Assembly (NCBI GenBank): GCA_009379995.1
Contig: WHSR01000047.1
Location: 1 to 40,702 of the forward strand
From: Streptosporangiales bacterium
Lineage (GTDB): Bacteria > Actinomycetota > Actinomycetes > Streptosporangiales > WHSR01
DNA length: 40,702 nucleotides
Direction: 5' to 3'
Positions 22,379 to 29,429 of this stretch are shown here, piece by piece (position 1 is the first letter of the stretch; each line of letters begins with the position of its first letter). Both the position numbers and the translations under genes were made by a program. The notes beneath the pieces were generated by a model. That model saw nothing but the letters and a program-made list of their open reading frames with translations, was not told the origin of the DNA and searched no databases.

Positions 22379-22438
22379 TCATGGGCTCATCAACTGCAGT
22401 ACGGCGCCAACGGCTCCGATTACCAGCCAGCGCGTCAT
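22379..22438 (-). CDS. Possible 19-residue hydrophobic peptide
   Basis: ATG 22438 opens a frame of 19 codons (MTRWLVIGAVGAVLQLMSP) ending ten bases before the next gene's start. AGCAGGT lies upstream as a fair ribosome site. It sits in the only gap of the operon, between the Cys-rich protein and the membrane protein. It may be a small membrane peptide, a leader that couples translation, or chance. Low confidence, but its membrane-like composition is noteworthy. Confidence 0.35.
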   Translation of the reverse strand: MTRWLVIGAVGAVLQLMSP

Positions 22439-22451
22439 TGCGACCTGCTCT

Positions 22452-22808
22452 CTACGCGGAGCACCTTACGGAATTACCGGACACACCGCTGCAGCCACCG
22501 CTGCTGTTGCCGCACTCGCAGCATCGGCAACTACTGTCGCTGTCGACCTGGCATGTCCATAGGTAGTGCGTGCCGCAGCTCACGCAGTCGAGCCAAGCCA
22601 TGCCGTCCACGCCACCGCACAGGCAGCAACACCCGCTCTCCTTCGTGCCGGGAGGGCAGTGGCTGGCGTGTGCCGGCGGTGTCCTGCCGAAAATCATGAT
22701 CGCGGTGGTCAGACCGCCGGCGCCGAGGCCGGACATGAAACCCCGTCGGCCGACGAGCCTCGACTTTCCGCCCCTTCCGGCACGGTGGGCTTCCCTCGTC
22801 GAACTCAT
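22452..22808 (-). CDS. Tat-exported cysteine-rich protein with MauA-like features
   Basis: 118-aa preprotein. A twin-arginine motif (GRRGFMSGLG, R21-R22) precedes a hydrophobic segment and a probable cleavage site after A48 (PPAHA/SH). The mature part of about 70 residues holds 14 cysteines (51, 60-62, 64, 75, 78, 86, 94, 96, 97, 99, 106, 116) and two Trp (W72, W84). The CPPGTK start resembles the CPPGTK of methylamine dehydrogenase light chain (MauA), which is also a Tat-exported, multi-disulfide protein. The rest differs, the Trp pair is 12 apart rather than about 50, and there is no MauB or MauG, so it is not MauA. Its ATG overlaps the mauD-like stop (ATGA). It is the probable substrate of the operon's redox proteins. 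Function unknown. Confidence 0.8.
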   Translation of the reverse strand: MSSTREAHRAGRGGKSRLVGRRGFMSGLGAGGLTTAIMIFGRTPPAHASHCPPGTKESGCCCLCGGVDGMAWLDCVSCGTHYLWTCQVDSDSSCRCCECGNSSGGCSGVSGNSVRCSA

Positions 22809-23371
22809 ACCGTCTCCACCTCCTTCTCCGCGTCAGCGCGGCTATCTTCGATTCGGTCGAGCTGTTCATGCAGTCTCGATCGCAGCGTGTCCAGGTCGGA
22901 GAACGAATACGCTCCCACGAGTCGGCCGCTTCTCAACACCAAGGCGACCGGGCTGCTCGCCACTTCGAATTCGGCCCGTACCCAATCTCCACCCTCGTCG
23001 ACGTAATGTGGGAACGACCCGAGGCCGAACTCGGCGACGAAGGCCTCGGCATTGGCGGCGACGGGAGTGGACACCACCAACGCCGCCTCGGCCCAATCGG
23101 TGTGGTTCTCCAGCTCAGCGCCGTGGGCCCGGCACGACGAGCACACCGTACTCAGTACCAGTACCACCGAATGATCCCGTTCCGGAACCTGAGCTAGCTC
23201 CGGTGGCCATGACTCCGGTATCCGACCCAGCTGGACATCCTTGATCGGCTCCATCCATGTCCGCCGAGGCCCCGGCTCAGGGATTCGGGAGGCGAGCTCG
23301 CCCATCATGGCGAACAACACAACGATGGCGATGGCCAGAACCAACGACACTGCGCTGAGAAGCACAATCAC
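22805..23371 (-). CDS. MauD-like membrane-anchored thioredoxin-fold protein
   Basis: 188-aa protein with an N-terminal membrane anchor (MIVLLSAVSLVLAIAIVVLF) and a thioredoxin domain outside the cell membrane. The redox site is C-x-x-C in STVCSSCRAHG; the cis-Pro region is EVASSPVALVL. A GLGSFPHYVDEGG segment precedes it. In methylotrophs, MauD helps form or shuffle the disulfides of the Cys-rich MauA chain. Here the next gene encodes a Cys-rich Tat protein, so a similar role is inferred. It is 15 bp downstream of the MauE-like gene and overlaps the next start. Length fits MauD (about 180-200). Confidence 0.88.
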   Translation of the reverse strand: MIVLLSAVSLVLAIAIVVLFAMMGELASRIPEPGPRRTWMEPIKDVQLGRIPESWPPELAQVPERDHSVVLVLSTVCSSCRAHGAELENHTDWAEAALVVSTPVAANAEAFVAEFGLGSFPHYVDEGGDWVRAEFEVASSPVALVLRSGRLVGAYSFSDLDTLRSRLHEQLDRIEDSRADAEKEVETV

Positions 23372-23386
23372 CGAGGCTCCTTTCTT

Positions 23387-23920
23387 TCACGCTCTCCGGG
23401 CCCGTCTGGTAAGCAACTGGCTCGCCAGGCGGCGGTTCAACCACAGGCACATCAGAAGTGAACCGAGCGCCGCCAAGACCACCGCATTGGCCGTGTACTC
23501 GGCGCCGACGGTCCTCACCCATGCGTTGAGCAGAACGACCGGAAGCAACGCGAGTCCGATGAAGAAGTTGGTCATCCCGAGCGGCTTGCCGCTGGTGCGA
23601 CCGAAACAGCCACATTCTGTAGTGCTGCCACGTATCGCTCCGGCCGCGCCGAGTGCCGCGAAGCTGATGCCGAAGAGAGCCACGAACACCACGGCGGGCA
23701 TCCGGGTCATCGCGACGAGCAGACCGGCAGCGGTGACCAACTCGAGGCCCGCGACCGCTCGGACGAGGCCGTCGGTGATCCCGCCGCCGAACGCGGGAAC
23801 CACCTCCTGGGCTGCCCCGCGTAGCCCAACCGGGGACACCAGCTTGGCTGCTCCCGAGTTGATCAAGACGGCCGCCACCATCGCATTTGCGGCAGAGACC
23901 AAGACCGTCTCGATCACCAC
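23387..23920 (-). CDS. MauE/DoxX-family redox-associated membrane protein
   Basis: 177-aa four-segment membrane protein of the MauE/DoxX family. The N-terminal segment ANAMVAAVLINSGAAKLV contains the S/T-G-A/L-x-K-L pattern, and TTECGCFGRTSGKPLG has the MauE-like C-G-C-F-G redox motif in the loop between segments. MauE is needed in methylotrophs for folding the MauA chain, probably by passing electrons to or from MauD. Start is GTG 23920 (23917 also possible) after GGGAGG. It overlaps a possible small upstream frame. First clear gene of a leftward run that includes the MauD-like and Cys-rich proteins. Confidence 0.9.
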   Translation of the reverse strand: MVIETVLVSAANAMVAAVLINSGAAKLVSPVGLRGAAQEVVPAFGGGITDGLVRAVAGLELVTAAGLLVAMTRMPAVVFVALFGISFAALGAAGAIRGSTTECGCFGRTSGKPLGMTNFFIGLALLPVVLLNAWVRTVGAEYTANAVVLAALGSLLMCLWLNRRLASQLLTRRARRA

Positions 23921-24096
23921 GAATTCCTCCCCGATGTGGCAAGCGGTAAGAAGTATCCGTATTCGGGAATGTCCTCGTCAAGTAGTAACGATCGCCACTT
24001 GCACAGCGCGAGCCAGCCCGGCGGCGTAACCGCAGGTCCATCGCCCAGATCGAGCCAAGAATGTGCCGCCGGGGCATGTCCGGTTATCCGGCTCAA
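23914..24096 (-). CDS. Possible small protein upstream of the MauE-like gene
   Basis: A 60-codon frame from TTG 24096 reads HSWLDLGDGPAVTPPGWLAL then LLLDEDIPEYGYFLPLATSG, and its stop overlaps the MauE-like start by seven bases. The composition is protein-like, rich in acidic and aromatic residues, and no other gene lies in this 370-bp gap. No ribosome site is evident, and TTG is a weak start. It could be a leader that couples translation, or the tail of a lost gene. Low confidence. Confidence 0.35.
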   Translation of the reverse strand: MSRITGHAPAAHSWLDLGDGPAVTPPGWLALCKWRSLLLDEDIPEYGYFLPLATSGRNSW

Positions 24097-24293
24097 CGCG
24101 TCAGCAATGCTCGTACAGGACGAATATCCCTTTAGTCACGGTTATACCTCAGTGCCGGTAGTCGGTGTCGGCCTCGGATGCTCGTAGGTGTGGGCAGGTG
24201 TCCCCCGCGATGTAGAGAACGTGCTCTTGGCTCCGACGTATCGGGTACCAGGCACCCTTTCTAGGATGGGCGCCGCGATAGAAGGAGTCCGTC

Positions 24294-24710
24294 ATGAAGT
24301 TCCTGATCATGGTCCAGGGCACCCAGGCCTTGTACGACGCAATGGCCGGCAAGGCGGCCGACGGCAAGACCTGGACCCAGGAGGAGCTGGCTGCCATGTA
24401 CGGGCACATGGAGGCGCTCAACAACGATCTCGCCGAGCGCGGGGAAATGGTTGACGGCCAGGGACTGGTCGAGCCCAAGCAAGCCAGGCTGGTCAGCGCC
24501 GAGGACGGCGTGCCGGTGGTGTCCGACGGCCCCTACGGCGAGACTAAGGAGGTCGTGGTGGGCTACTGGGTGGTTGACGTCGAAAACATCGACCGGGCTG
24601 TCGAGATCGCGGCCCGGGCGTACGAGTGCCCGGTGCCCTCGTGGCTGACAAACCCGCCGCCGCTCGTCGTCCACCAGATCCAGGAGTCCCCTGAGGCCAC
24701 CGACTCCTGA
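24294..24710 (+). CDS. DGPF/YCII-domain protein paired with ECF42 sigma factor
   Basis: 138-aa protein with the N-terminal MKFLIMVQGT strand, the ferredoxin-like YCII fold and the central signature SDGPYGETKEVVVGYW, a DGPF-motif variant. These proteins are almost always encoded beside an ECF42-type sigma factor and are thought to act with it, though the mechanism is not settled. ATG 24294 has GAAGGAG in front; the stop overlaps the sigma factor's ATG by one base, so the two are translationally coupled. No anti-sigma factor is present, as usual for this group. Confidence 0.93.
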   Translation: MKFLIMVQGTQALYDAMAGKAADGKTWTQEELAAMYGHMEALNNDLAERGEMVDGQGLVEPKQARLVSAEDGVPVVSDGPYGETKEVVVGYWVVDVENIDRAVEIAARAYECPVPSWLTNPPPLVVHQIQESPEATDS

Positions 24711-25954
24711 TGAGCACGGACGGCATCGAGGACCTGCTGCGCCCGCTGGTGCCACAGGTCCTCGGCGCTGTCGTACGGAGGTATGGCCACTTCGATCTTG
24801 CCGAGGACGCCGTCCAAGAGACACTGATTGCCGCAACGGAGCAGTGGCCCGCTAACGGTACGCCGGCCAATCCCCGCGGATGGCTCATCCGGGTCGCGTC
24901 CCGACGGCTCACCGACGCCATGCGTAGTGAGGAGGCCCGGCGGCGGCGTGAAGCAACCTCGGCCGCACTCACTCCGCGCGACGACTTCGTCGCCCCGCCA
25001 CCCGGTGAGGGCCGGATGCCATCACGGGACGACACACTGACCTTGCTGTTCTTGTGCTGTCATCCGTCCCTGTCGCCGTCCTCCCAAATCGCCTTGACGC
25101 TGCGCGCTGTCGGCGGCCTGACGACAGCGGAGATCGCGCGGGCGTACCTCGTCCCGGAAGCCACGATGGCGCAGCGGATCAGCCGGGCCAAGCAGTCGAT
25201 TAAGGCCGATGGCAGCCGATTCCAGCCACCGGGCACGAAAGAACGATCGGAGCGGCTGCGGGTCGTGATGCAGGTGCTCTATTTGATCTTCAACGAGGGC
25301 TACACCGCCACGTCTGGGAATGCGATCAATCGCGTCGATCTCACTGATGAGGCCATTCGGCTTACCCGGGATCTCCGTGCGCTGGTGCCGGACGACGGCG
25401 AGGTCGCGGGACTGCTGGCGCTCATGCTGCTGACGGACGCTCGCCGGCACGCACGTACAACGCCGTATGGCGCGATCGTTCCGCTGCTGGAACAGGACCG
25501 GCGGCTCTGGAACCAGGCCTATATCGCCGAGGGGACCGCTCTACTGGAGAAGGTGCTGCCGCAGGGCACCATTGGCCCCTATCAGCTTCAGGCTGCGATT
25601 GCCGCGGTCCACGACCAAGCGCCACGTGCAGAAGATACGGACTGGGTCGAAATCCTCGGGCTGTACACACTGCTTGAGCGCGTATCTGGCGACAACCCGG
25701 TGGTGACGTTGAACAAGGCGGTTGCGGTTGGCATGGTCAATGGGCCGCGAGCTGGTCTCGATGTGCTCGATGGGCTCGAGGCAGATCCGCGGCTGGCCAG
25801 CTGGCATCGTCTCCCGTCCGTCCGGGCGTTCCTGCTGGAGCGCGACGGCGACCTGGCGGCAGCTGCGGATGTCTACCGGGTGGCGGCGGAACGTGCGACG
25901 ACCCTGGCCGAGCAGCGCTACCTCAACGACAAAGCTCGAGCGTGTCAGGCCTGA
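24710..25954 (+). CDS. RNA polymerase sigma factor, ECF42 group, with TPR-like C-terminal extension
   Basis: 414-aa ECF sigma factor. Region 2 lies near the start (RYGHFDLAEDAVQETLIAAT) and region 4 near 130-165 (LTTAEIARAYLVPEATMAQR, then ISRAKQSIK). The remaining 240 residues form the ECF42 C-terminal helical extension (LYLIFNEGYTATSGNAINRV, then helices such as LGLYTLLERVSGDNPVVTLN and YRVAAERATTLAEQRYL), a TPR-like domain needed for activity in studied members. It starts by ATG overlap with the DGPF gene. The target promoters are unknown; no anti-sigma gene is adjacent, fitting regulation through the extension or the DGPF partner. Confidence 0.93.
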   Translation: MSTDGIEDLLRPLVPQVLGAVVRRYGHFDLAEDAVQETLIAATEQWPANGTPANPRGWLIRVASRRLTDAMRSEEARRRREATSAALTPRDDFVAPPPGEGRMPSRDDTLTLLFLCCHPSLSPSSQIALTLRAVGGLTTAEIARAYLVPEATMAQRISRAKQSIKADGSRFQPPGTKERSERLRVVMQVLYLIFNEGYTATSGNAINRVDLTDEAIRLTRDLRALVPDDGEVAGLLALMLLTDARRHARTTPYGAIVPLLEQDRRLWNQAYIAEGTALLEKVLPQGTIGPYQLQAAIAAVHDQAPRAEDTDWVEILGLYTLLERVSGDNPVVTLNKAVAVGMVNGPRAGLDVLDGLEADPRLASWHRLPSVRAFLLERDGDLAAAADVYRVAAERATTLAEQRYLNDKARACQA

Positions 25955-26051
25955 CAGATTCAACCGACGTCGACCCTGGATGCCGTTCCGCCCAATCGCG
26001 CCGTCCGGCACCTAGCCCGACAGGACGCTTCAGCATGACGTTCGCATGCGC

Positions 26052-26528
26052 CTACGACGCGGCGAGGTCGTCCAGTTCCTGCGCGACCCGCTCGATGGCG
26101 GCCCGAACCCCGTTTCCGTAGTCGTCGTCGCTCAGGCCGTCGAGGCCGTCGAGGCCGTCGCGGGCGGACGCGATGTGTTCCCGGGCCCGGTCGAGATCGC
26201 CGAGCTTGCGGTAGTCGGCCGCGAGGTTCAGGTGCAGGGACGGATAGAAGCCGCGGACGGACAGCGATGCGTGGTACTGCTTGGCACGGTCGTCGGTCAG
26301 CTCGTCGGCCGCCTCCAGCGCCCGCAGATCCCAGGCCAGCTCTTCGTTCGGGTCATCCTGCACGTCCGCCATGTAGTGAGCGAGGGTGCAGCGATGGAAC
26401 GCGTCACCTTCGGAACCGACCTCTCCCCAGGCATCCTGGAACAGCTGGCGAGCCCGGTCGCGATCGCCCGAGCGGCTCAACTCGGTCGCCTCAACGATCT
26501 TCGCCATCAGCGGGTCCTGCTGCGTCAT
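26052..26528 (-). CDS. TPR-like helical protein of unknown function
   Basis: 158-aa protein from ATG 26528 with AGGAG in front. It consists of helix pairs: VEATELSRSGDRDRARQLFQ, HRCTLAHYMADVQDDPNEEL, LHLNLAADYRKLGDLDRARE and EHIASARDGLDGLDGLSDDD, matching short TPR-like bacterial proteins of actinomycetes. The (GLD)2-type repeat near the end comes from a short run of repeated GTCGAGGCC bases. No enzyme motif is seen. Convergent with the ECF42 gene. Confidence 0.82.
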   Translation of the reverse strand: MTQQDPLMAKIVEATELSRSGDRDRARQLFQDAWGEVGSEGDAFHRCTLAHYMADVQDDPNEELAWDLRALEAADELTDDRAKQYHASLSVRGFYPSLHLNLAADYRKLGDLDRAREHIASARDGLDGLDGLSDDDYGNGVRAAIERVAQELDDLAAS

Positions 26529-26629
26529 GGGTGTTCTCCTGCCGAGCGCGGCGACGTCCCTGTCCCCGGACGGTAGCCGGCCCCGCCGACAGAAACCGCC
26601 GACCGGCGAGGACTGCCGGCGCTCACGGG

Positions 26630-27112
26630 TCAGTCGCCGACCTCGGCCGGGGCACCGTCGGTGAGGCGAACGAGTTCCTCGAAGCTCGTCGGGAACACGG
26701 TGTTCGGATGCCCGGCCGCGGCCCAGACCGGGTCGTAGCGCTGCAACCAGACGTCGACCAACGTACGCAGCGGCCGCGGATGGCCGACCGGGGCGACGCC
26801 GCCGATCCGCTGACCGGTGGCCTCCCGCACGAAGTCCGGGTCGGCGCGGCGTACCCCGGCAACGCCCAACTCCTTCGCCACTCGGGCGGTGTCCACTCGG
26901 TGCGCCCCGCTGGTGAGGATGAGCACCGGCTCGCCGTCGGCGTCGAACACCAGGCTGTTCGCTATCGCGCCGACCTCGCAGCCCAGCTGAGCGGCGGCCG
27001 CGGCCGCCGTCGGCACCGGCTCAGCGAAGGTCCGTACCTCTCCCCGCGCACCCCTGGCGGCGAGCACCTCCGCGACCTGCTGGGCGCCCGCGGGCAGCGT
27101 TGTCTCGGCCAT
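26630..27112 (-). CDS. YbaK/EbsC-family aminoacyl-tRNA deacylase
   Basis: 160-aa protein of the YbaK/ProX editing-domain family, which hydrolyses mischarged aminoacyl-tRNA such as Cys-tRNA(Pro) or Ala-tRNA. Signatures are EVGAIANSLVFDADGEPVLI, the segment TSGAHRVDTARVAKELGV, QRIGGVAPVGHPRPLRTLVD and AAGHPNTVFPTSFEELVRLT. The conserved Lys of YbaK (N-x-K) appears as N-S in this subgroup, so specificity may differ. The ATG at 27112 follows a Pro/Gly region with GGAAGGAT just upstream. Standalone gene. Confidence 0.9.
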   Translation of the reverse strand: MAETTLPAGAQQVAEVLAARGARGEVRTFAEPVPTAAAAAAQLGCEVGAIANSLVFDADGEPVLILTSGAHRVDTARVAKELGVAGVRRADPDFVREATGQRIGGVAPVGHPRPLRTLVDVWLQRYDPVWAAAGHPNTVFPTSFEELVRLTDGAPAEVGD

Positions 27113-27234
27113 AGATCCTTCCCCGGACCGCGCGCCGGCATCACGAAACGGCGCGCGACGAAATCGATTCCCCGGGCGACAAGACTAGACCGAACGTCTC
27201 CCCTGCCGGGCGGGCGGATCCAGCCGTCGCGTGG

Positions 27235-28665
27235 TCAGGCGGGCTTGGCGATCACGCGGGCGTCGTGCACGGGCGCCAGAGTGACATTACGGACCCGCGG
27301 CGCCTCCGGGGCCGGGTCGTCCGCCACCCGCAGCCGGAGTCGACCGAGCACCTCCGGGATCACCGCCCGCATCTCCAGCAGCGCGAAGTGAGAGCCCAGG
27401 CACTGGCGTCGTCCGCCGCCGAAGGGGATCCAGGCCTGCGAGGGAGCATCCTCGGTCAGGAAGCGCTCCGGACGGAACTCCTTCGGCTCGGGAAACTCGT
27501 CCGCCGAGCGGTGCAGCAGCAGAGGGGACGGGGAGACCCACCAGCCGGCGGGTACGCGGTAGCCATCGAGGTCGAGCGGCTCGGTGAGCACCCGCGGCAT
27601 GTCCGGGACGATGGGGCGGGTACGCAGGGTCTCCTTGACCACCGCATCCAGGTACCCCTCGTCGCCCTCGGCCAGGGAGCCGCGCAGCCGCTCCGTCACC
27701 CGCGGATGACGTACCAGCCGCTCGAAGGCCCAGGACAGGGCGGTGGCGGTGGTTTCGTGGCCGGCCACGAGCAACGTCATCAGGGCGTCGCGCAACTCGG
27801 CGTCGGTCATGCCGTGCCCGTTCTCGTCGCGGGCGCCCAGCAGGACGGAGAGGATGTCGATCCGGTCCGCGAGGTCGGGGTCGGTCCGCCGGCGGGAGAT
27901 CTCAGCGTACAGCAGCTCGTCGGTGGCCTTCCGCAGAGCGGCGAACCGGGCCATCGGAGTGCCGGGCACGCGGGCAAGCAGCGCTTCGATCCTGGTCCAG
28001 ATTGGAGGCGGCACCAGGAAGGCGAGGGCGTTCACGGATTCTCCGGCACCGGTGAGGCGCGGCAGCAGCTCCCGCAGCCGTTCCACCCGCTCGACGTCCC
28101 GCAAGCCGAACACGACCCGCAGGATGACCTCCAGCGTGATGGCCTGCATGCGCGGCCGGAGGGCGAACGGCTCGCCCACGGGCCAGCGTCGTACGTGATC
28201 AGCCGCGATGGCCGCGATCTCGTCCCGGTAGCGTTCGATGCGCTTGCCGTGGAAGGCGGAGCCCAGCAGCTTCCGCTGCCGCATCCACTCCTCGCCGTCC
28301 AGGGTGAGCAGCGAGTGGGACCCGACGAGAGGCTCGAGGAACCCCTCGCGGGCCTCGCCGGCACGACCGATATCCCGGTCGGTCACGAAGACCCGGTTCG
28401 CCAGCGCCGGGTCGACGACGTAGACGAAGCCGGGGACGCCGACGACGCCTATCCGGAAGATGTCGCCGTAGCGCCGCCCGTACCGAACCAGCACGCCGAC
28501 CGGATCGCGCAGCCACAGCGCCGTCTGAAGGGCGCTGGGCAGACGCGACCCCGGCGGCAGCGGCGGCGGCTCCGCGCGGCGGGCGACGCCGGGCGAATCG
28601 ACAGTACGGTGCGGCGACTCGCCGGCGGCCCGCGCGACTCGATCATCGTTTCGCGTCTGCGGCAT
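27235..28665 (-). CDS. Cytochrome P450
   Basis: 476-aa P450 without membrane anchor. The heme-binding loop is FGGGRRQCLGSHFAL with the axial Cys, the oxygen-activation helix has VAGHETTATALSW, and the ExxR motif is KETLRTRP. The N-terminus has a Pro-rich region (PPPLPPGSRLPSALQ), and the size and motifs resemble CYP110/CYP102-like or xenobiotic-type bacterial P450s; the exact CYP family cannot be fixed by eye. ATG 28665 is chosen over the upstream codon at 28710 because GGAAGGGG sits ahead of it. Divergent from a TetR gene with two operators between, so probably induced by that regulator's ligand. No ferredoxin is adjacent. Confidence 0.94.
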   Translation of the reverse strand: MPQTRNDDRVARAAGESPHRTVDSPGVARRAEPPPLPPGSRLPSALQTALWLRDPVGVLVRYGRRYGDIFRIGVVGVPGFVYVVDPALANRVFVTDRDIGRAGEAREGFLEPLVGSHSLLTLDGEEWMRQRKLLGSAFHGKRIERYRDEIAAIAADHVRRWPVGEPFALRPRMQAITLEVILRVVFGLRDVERVERLRELLPRLTGAGESVNALAFLVPPPIWTRIEALLARVPGTPMARFAALRKATDELLYAEISRRRTDPDLADRIDILSVLLGARDENGHGMTDAELRDALMTLLVAGHETTATALSWAFERLVRHPRVTERLRGSLAEGDEGYLDAVVKETLRTRPIVPDMPRVLTEPLDLDGYRVPAGWWVSPSPLLLHRSADEFPEPKEFRPERFLTEDAPSQAWIPFGGGRRQCLGSHFALLEMRAVIPEVLGRLRLRVADDPAPEAPRVRNVTLAPVHDARVIAKPA

Positions 28666-28704
28666 TGGGCTCGCCCCTTCCCTCGATCGCCCCACGGCCG
28701 AGGA

Positions 28705-28729
28705 TAACATTTGTTAGTAACGGACGTTA
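28705..28729. promoter_or_regulatory. Tandem TetR operators between P450 and TetR genes
   Basis: TAACATTTGTTA (28705-28716) and TAACGGACGTTA (28718-28729) are two inverted repeats with 5-base arms and 2-base centres, one base apart (13-bp periodicity). A -10-like TAGACT (28738-28743) for the TetR gene follows. The sites lie between divergent P450 and TetR genes, the normal place for TetR autoregulation and control of the neighbour. Confidence 0.65.
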
Positions 28730-28750
28730 GAGGGGCTTAGACTGCCGTTC

Positions 28751-29344
28751 GTGGATCAGCGGAAGGCTCTTCTCGAGGCCGCGATCAGCTGCCTGCAGCA
28801 GCGGGGATACGCCCGAACGACCACGCGGGACATCGTCGCCGCGGCAGGAGCGCACCTCCCCGCCGTCAACTACTACTTCGGCTCGAAGGAACGGCTGCTG
28901 GCCGCCGCTATCGTCGAGGTGCTCCGCCGCTGGGCACAGGCCACCATGGAAATCGCCAACGACCCGTCTCCCATCCCCGCACAGGAGCGGCTGCACCGCA
29001 CCCTCGACGGTTTCCTTGGCTCGCTTGCCGCCAACCACGCCTACGTGGTCTCCGCAATGGAGGCGTTCGCCCAGGCACCGCGCAACGACGAGCTACGCGA
29101 CCGGCTGGCCGACGAGTACCAGCTCGCCCGCGACGAGATCGCGGCCACCATCACCGCCGTGGCCAAGGACGAGGGCGGGGCGCTCGACGGCGTGGAGACC
29201 GAGGACCTGGCGTCGGTCCTGCTGGCCCTCTTCGACGGCCTCGCGATCCAGTGGCTCATGGACCCAGATCGGGTGCCGAGCGCCGACCGGGCGGTACGGT
29301 CCCTGCGGATCCTCGCCAGCGCCGTCGCGGACCCCATGCCGTGA
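28751..29344 (+). CDS. TetR-family regulator of the divergent P450
   Basis: 197-aa repressor from GTG 28751. The DNA-binding domain reads LLEAAISCLQQRGYARTTTR, then DIVAAAGAHLPAVNYYFGSK, the TetR helix-turn-helix ending YYFGSKE. The C-terminal half is all helical with no recognised ligand motif. A -10-like TAGACT ends eight bases before the start codon and no ribosome site is seen, suggesting a leaderless mRNA. It ends 14 bp before the hairpin repeat that separates it from the convergent M20 gene. Confidence 0.92.
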   Translation: MDQRKALLEAAISCLQQRGYARTTTRDIVAAAGAHLPAVNYYFGSKERLLAAAIVEVLRRWAQATMEIANDPSPIPAQERLHRTLDGFLGSLAANHAYVVSAMEAFAQAPRNDELRDRLADEYQLARDEIAATITAVAKDEGGALDGVETEDLASVLLALFDGLAIQWLMDPDRVPSADRAVRSLRILASAVADPMP

Positions 29345-29358
29345 TCACCCCTCTTCGT

Positions 29359-29412
29359 CCGTGATCTTGCAGAAATTTCAAGACAGGTCTTGAAATTTCT
29401 GCAAGATCACGG
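29359..29412. terminator. Hairpin repeat copy 2 between convergent genes
   Basis: Two 26-base arms pair perfectly around a 2-base loop (AG, 29385-29386). The outer 19 bases of each arm equal those of the 3090-3149 palindrome, but the tip differs (TCAAGAC/GTCTTGA here, CAAATCCCC/GGGGATTTG there) while staying self-complementary. It lies between the convergent TetR and M20 genes, so a bidirectional terminator role fits. Confidence 0.85.
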
Positions 29413-29429
29413 CCAACGGGGTGGGGGGC

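Noticed and set aside
22452..22808. Calling the Cys-rich protein a true methylamine dehydrogenase light chain (MauA)
   Set aside because: It is too short, the two Trp are only 12 apart, and mauB, mauG and the electron acceptor gene are absent.
22452..22808. Metallothionein
   Set aside because: A Tat signal, two Trp and other aromatic residues, and linkage to MauD/MauE point to a secreted disulfide protein instead.
26120..26165. Short tandem repeat of GTCGAGGCC as a regulatory or CRISPR-like repeat
   Set aside because: It lies inside the TPR-like gene and simply encodes a GLDGLD stretch; there are no spacers.
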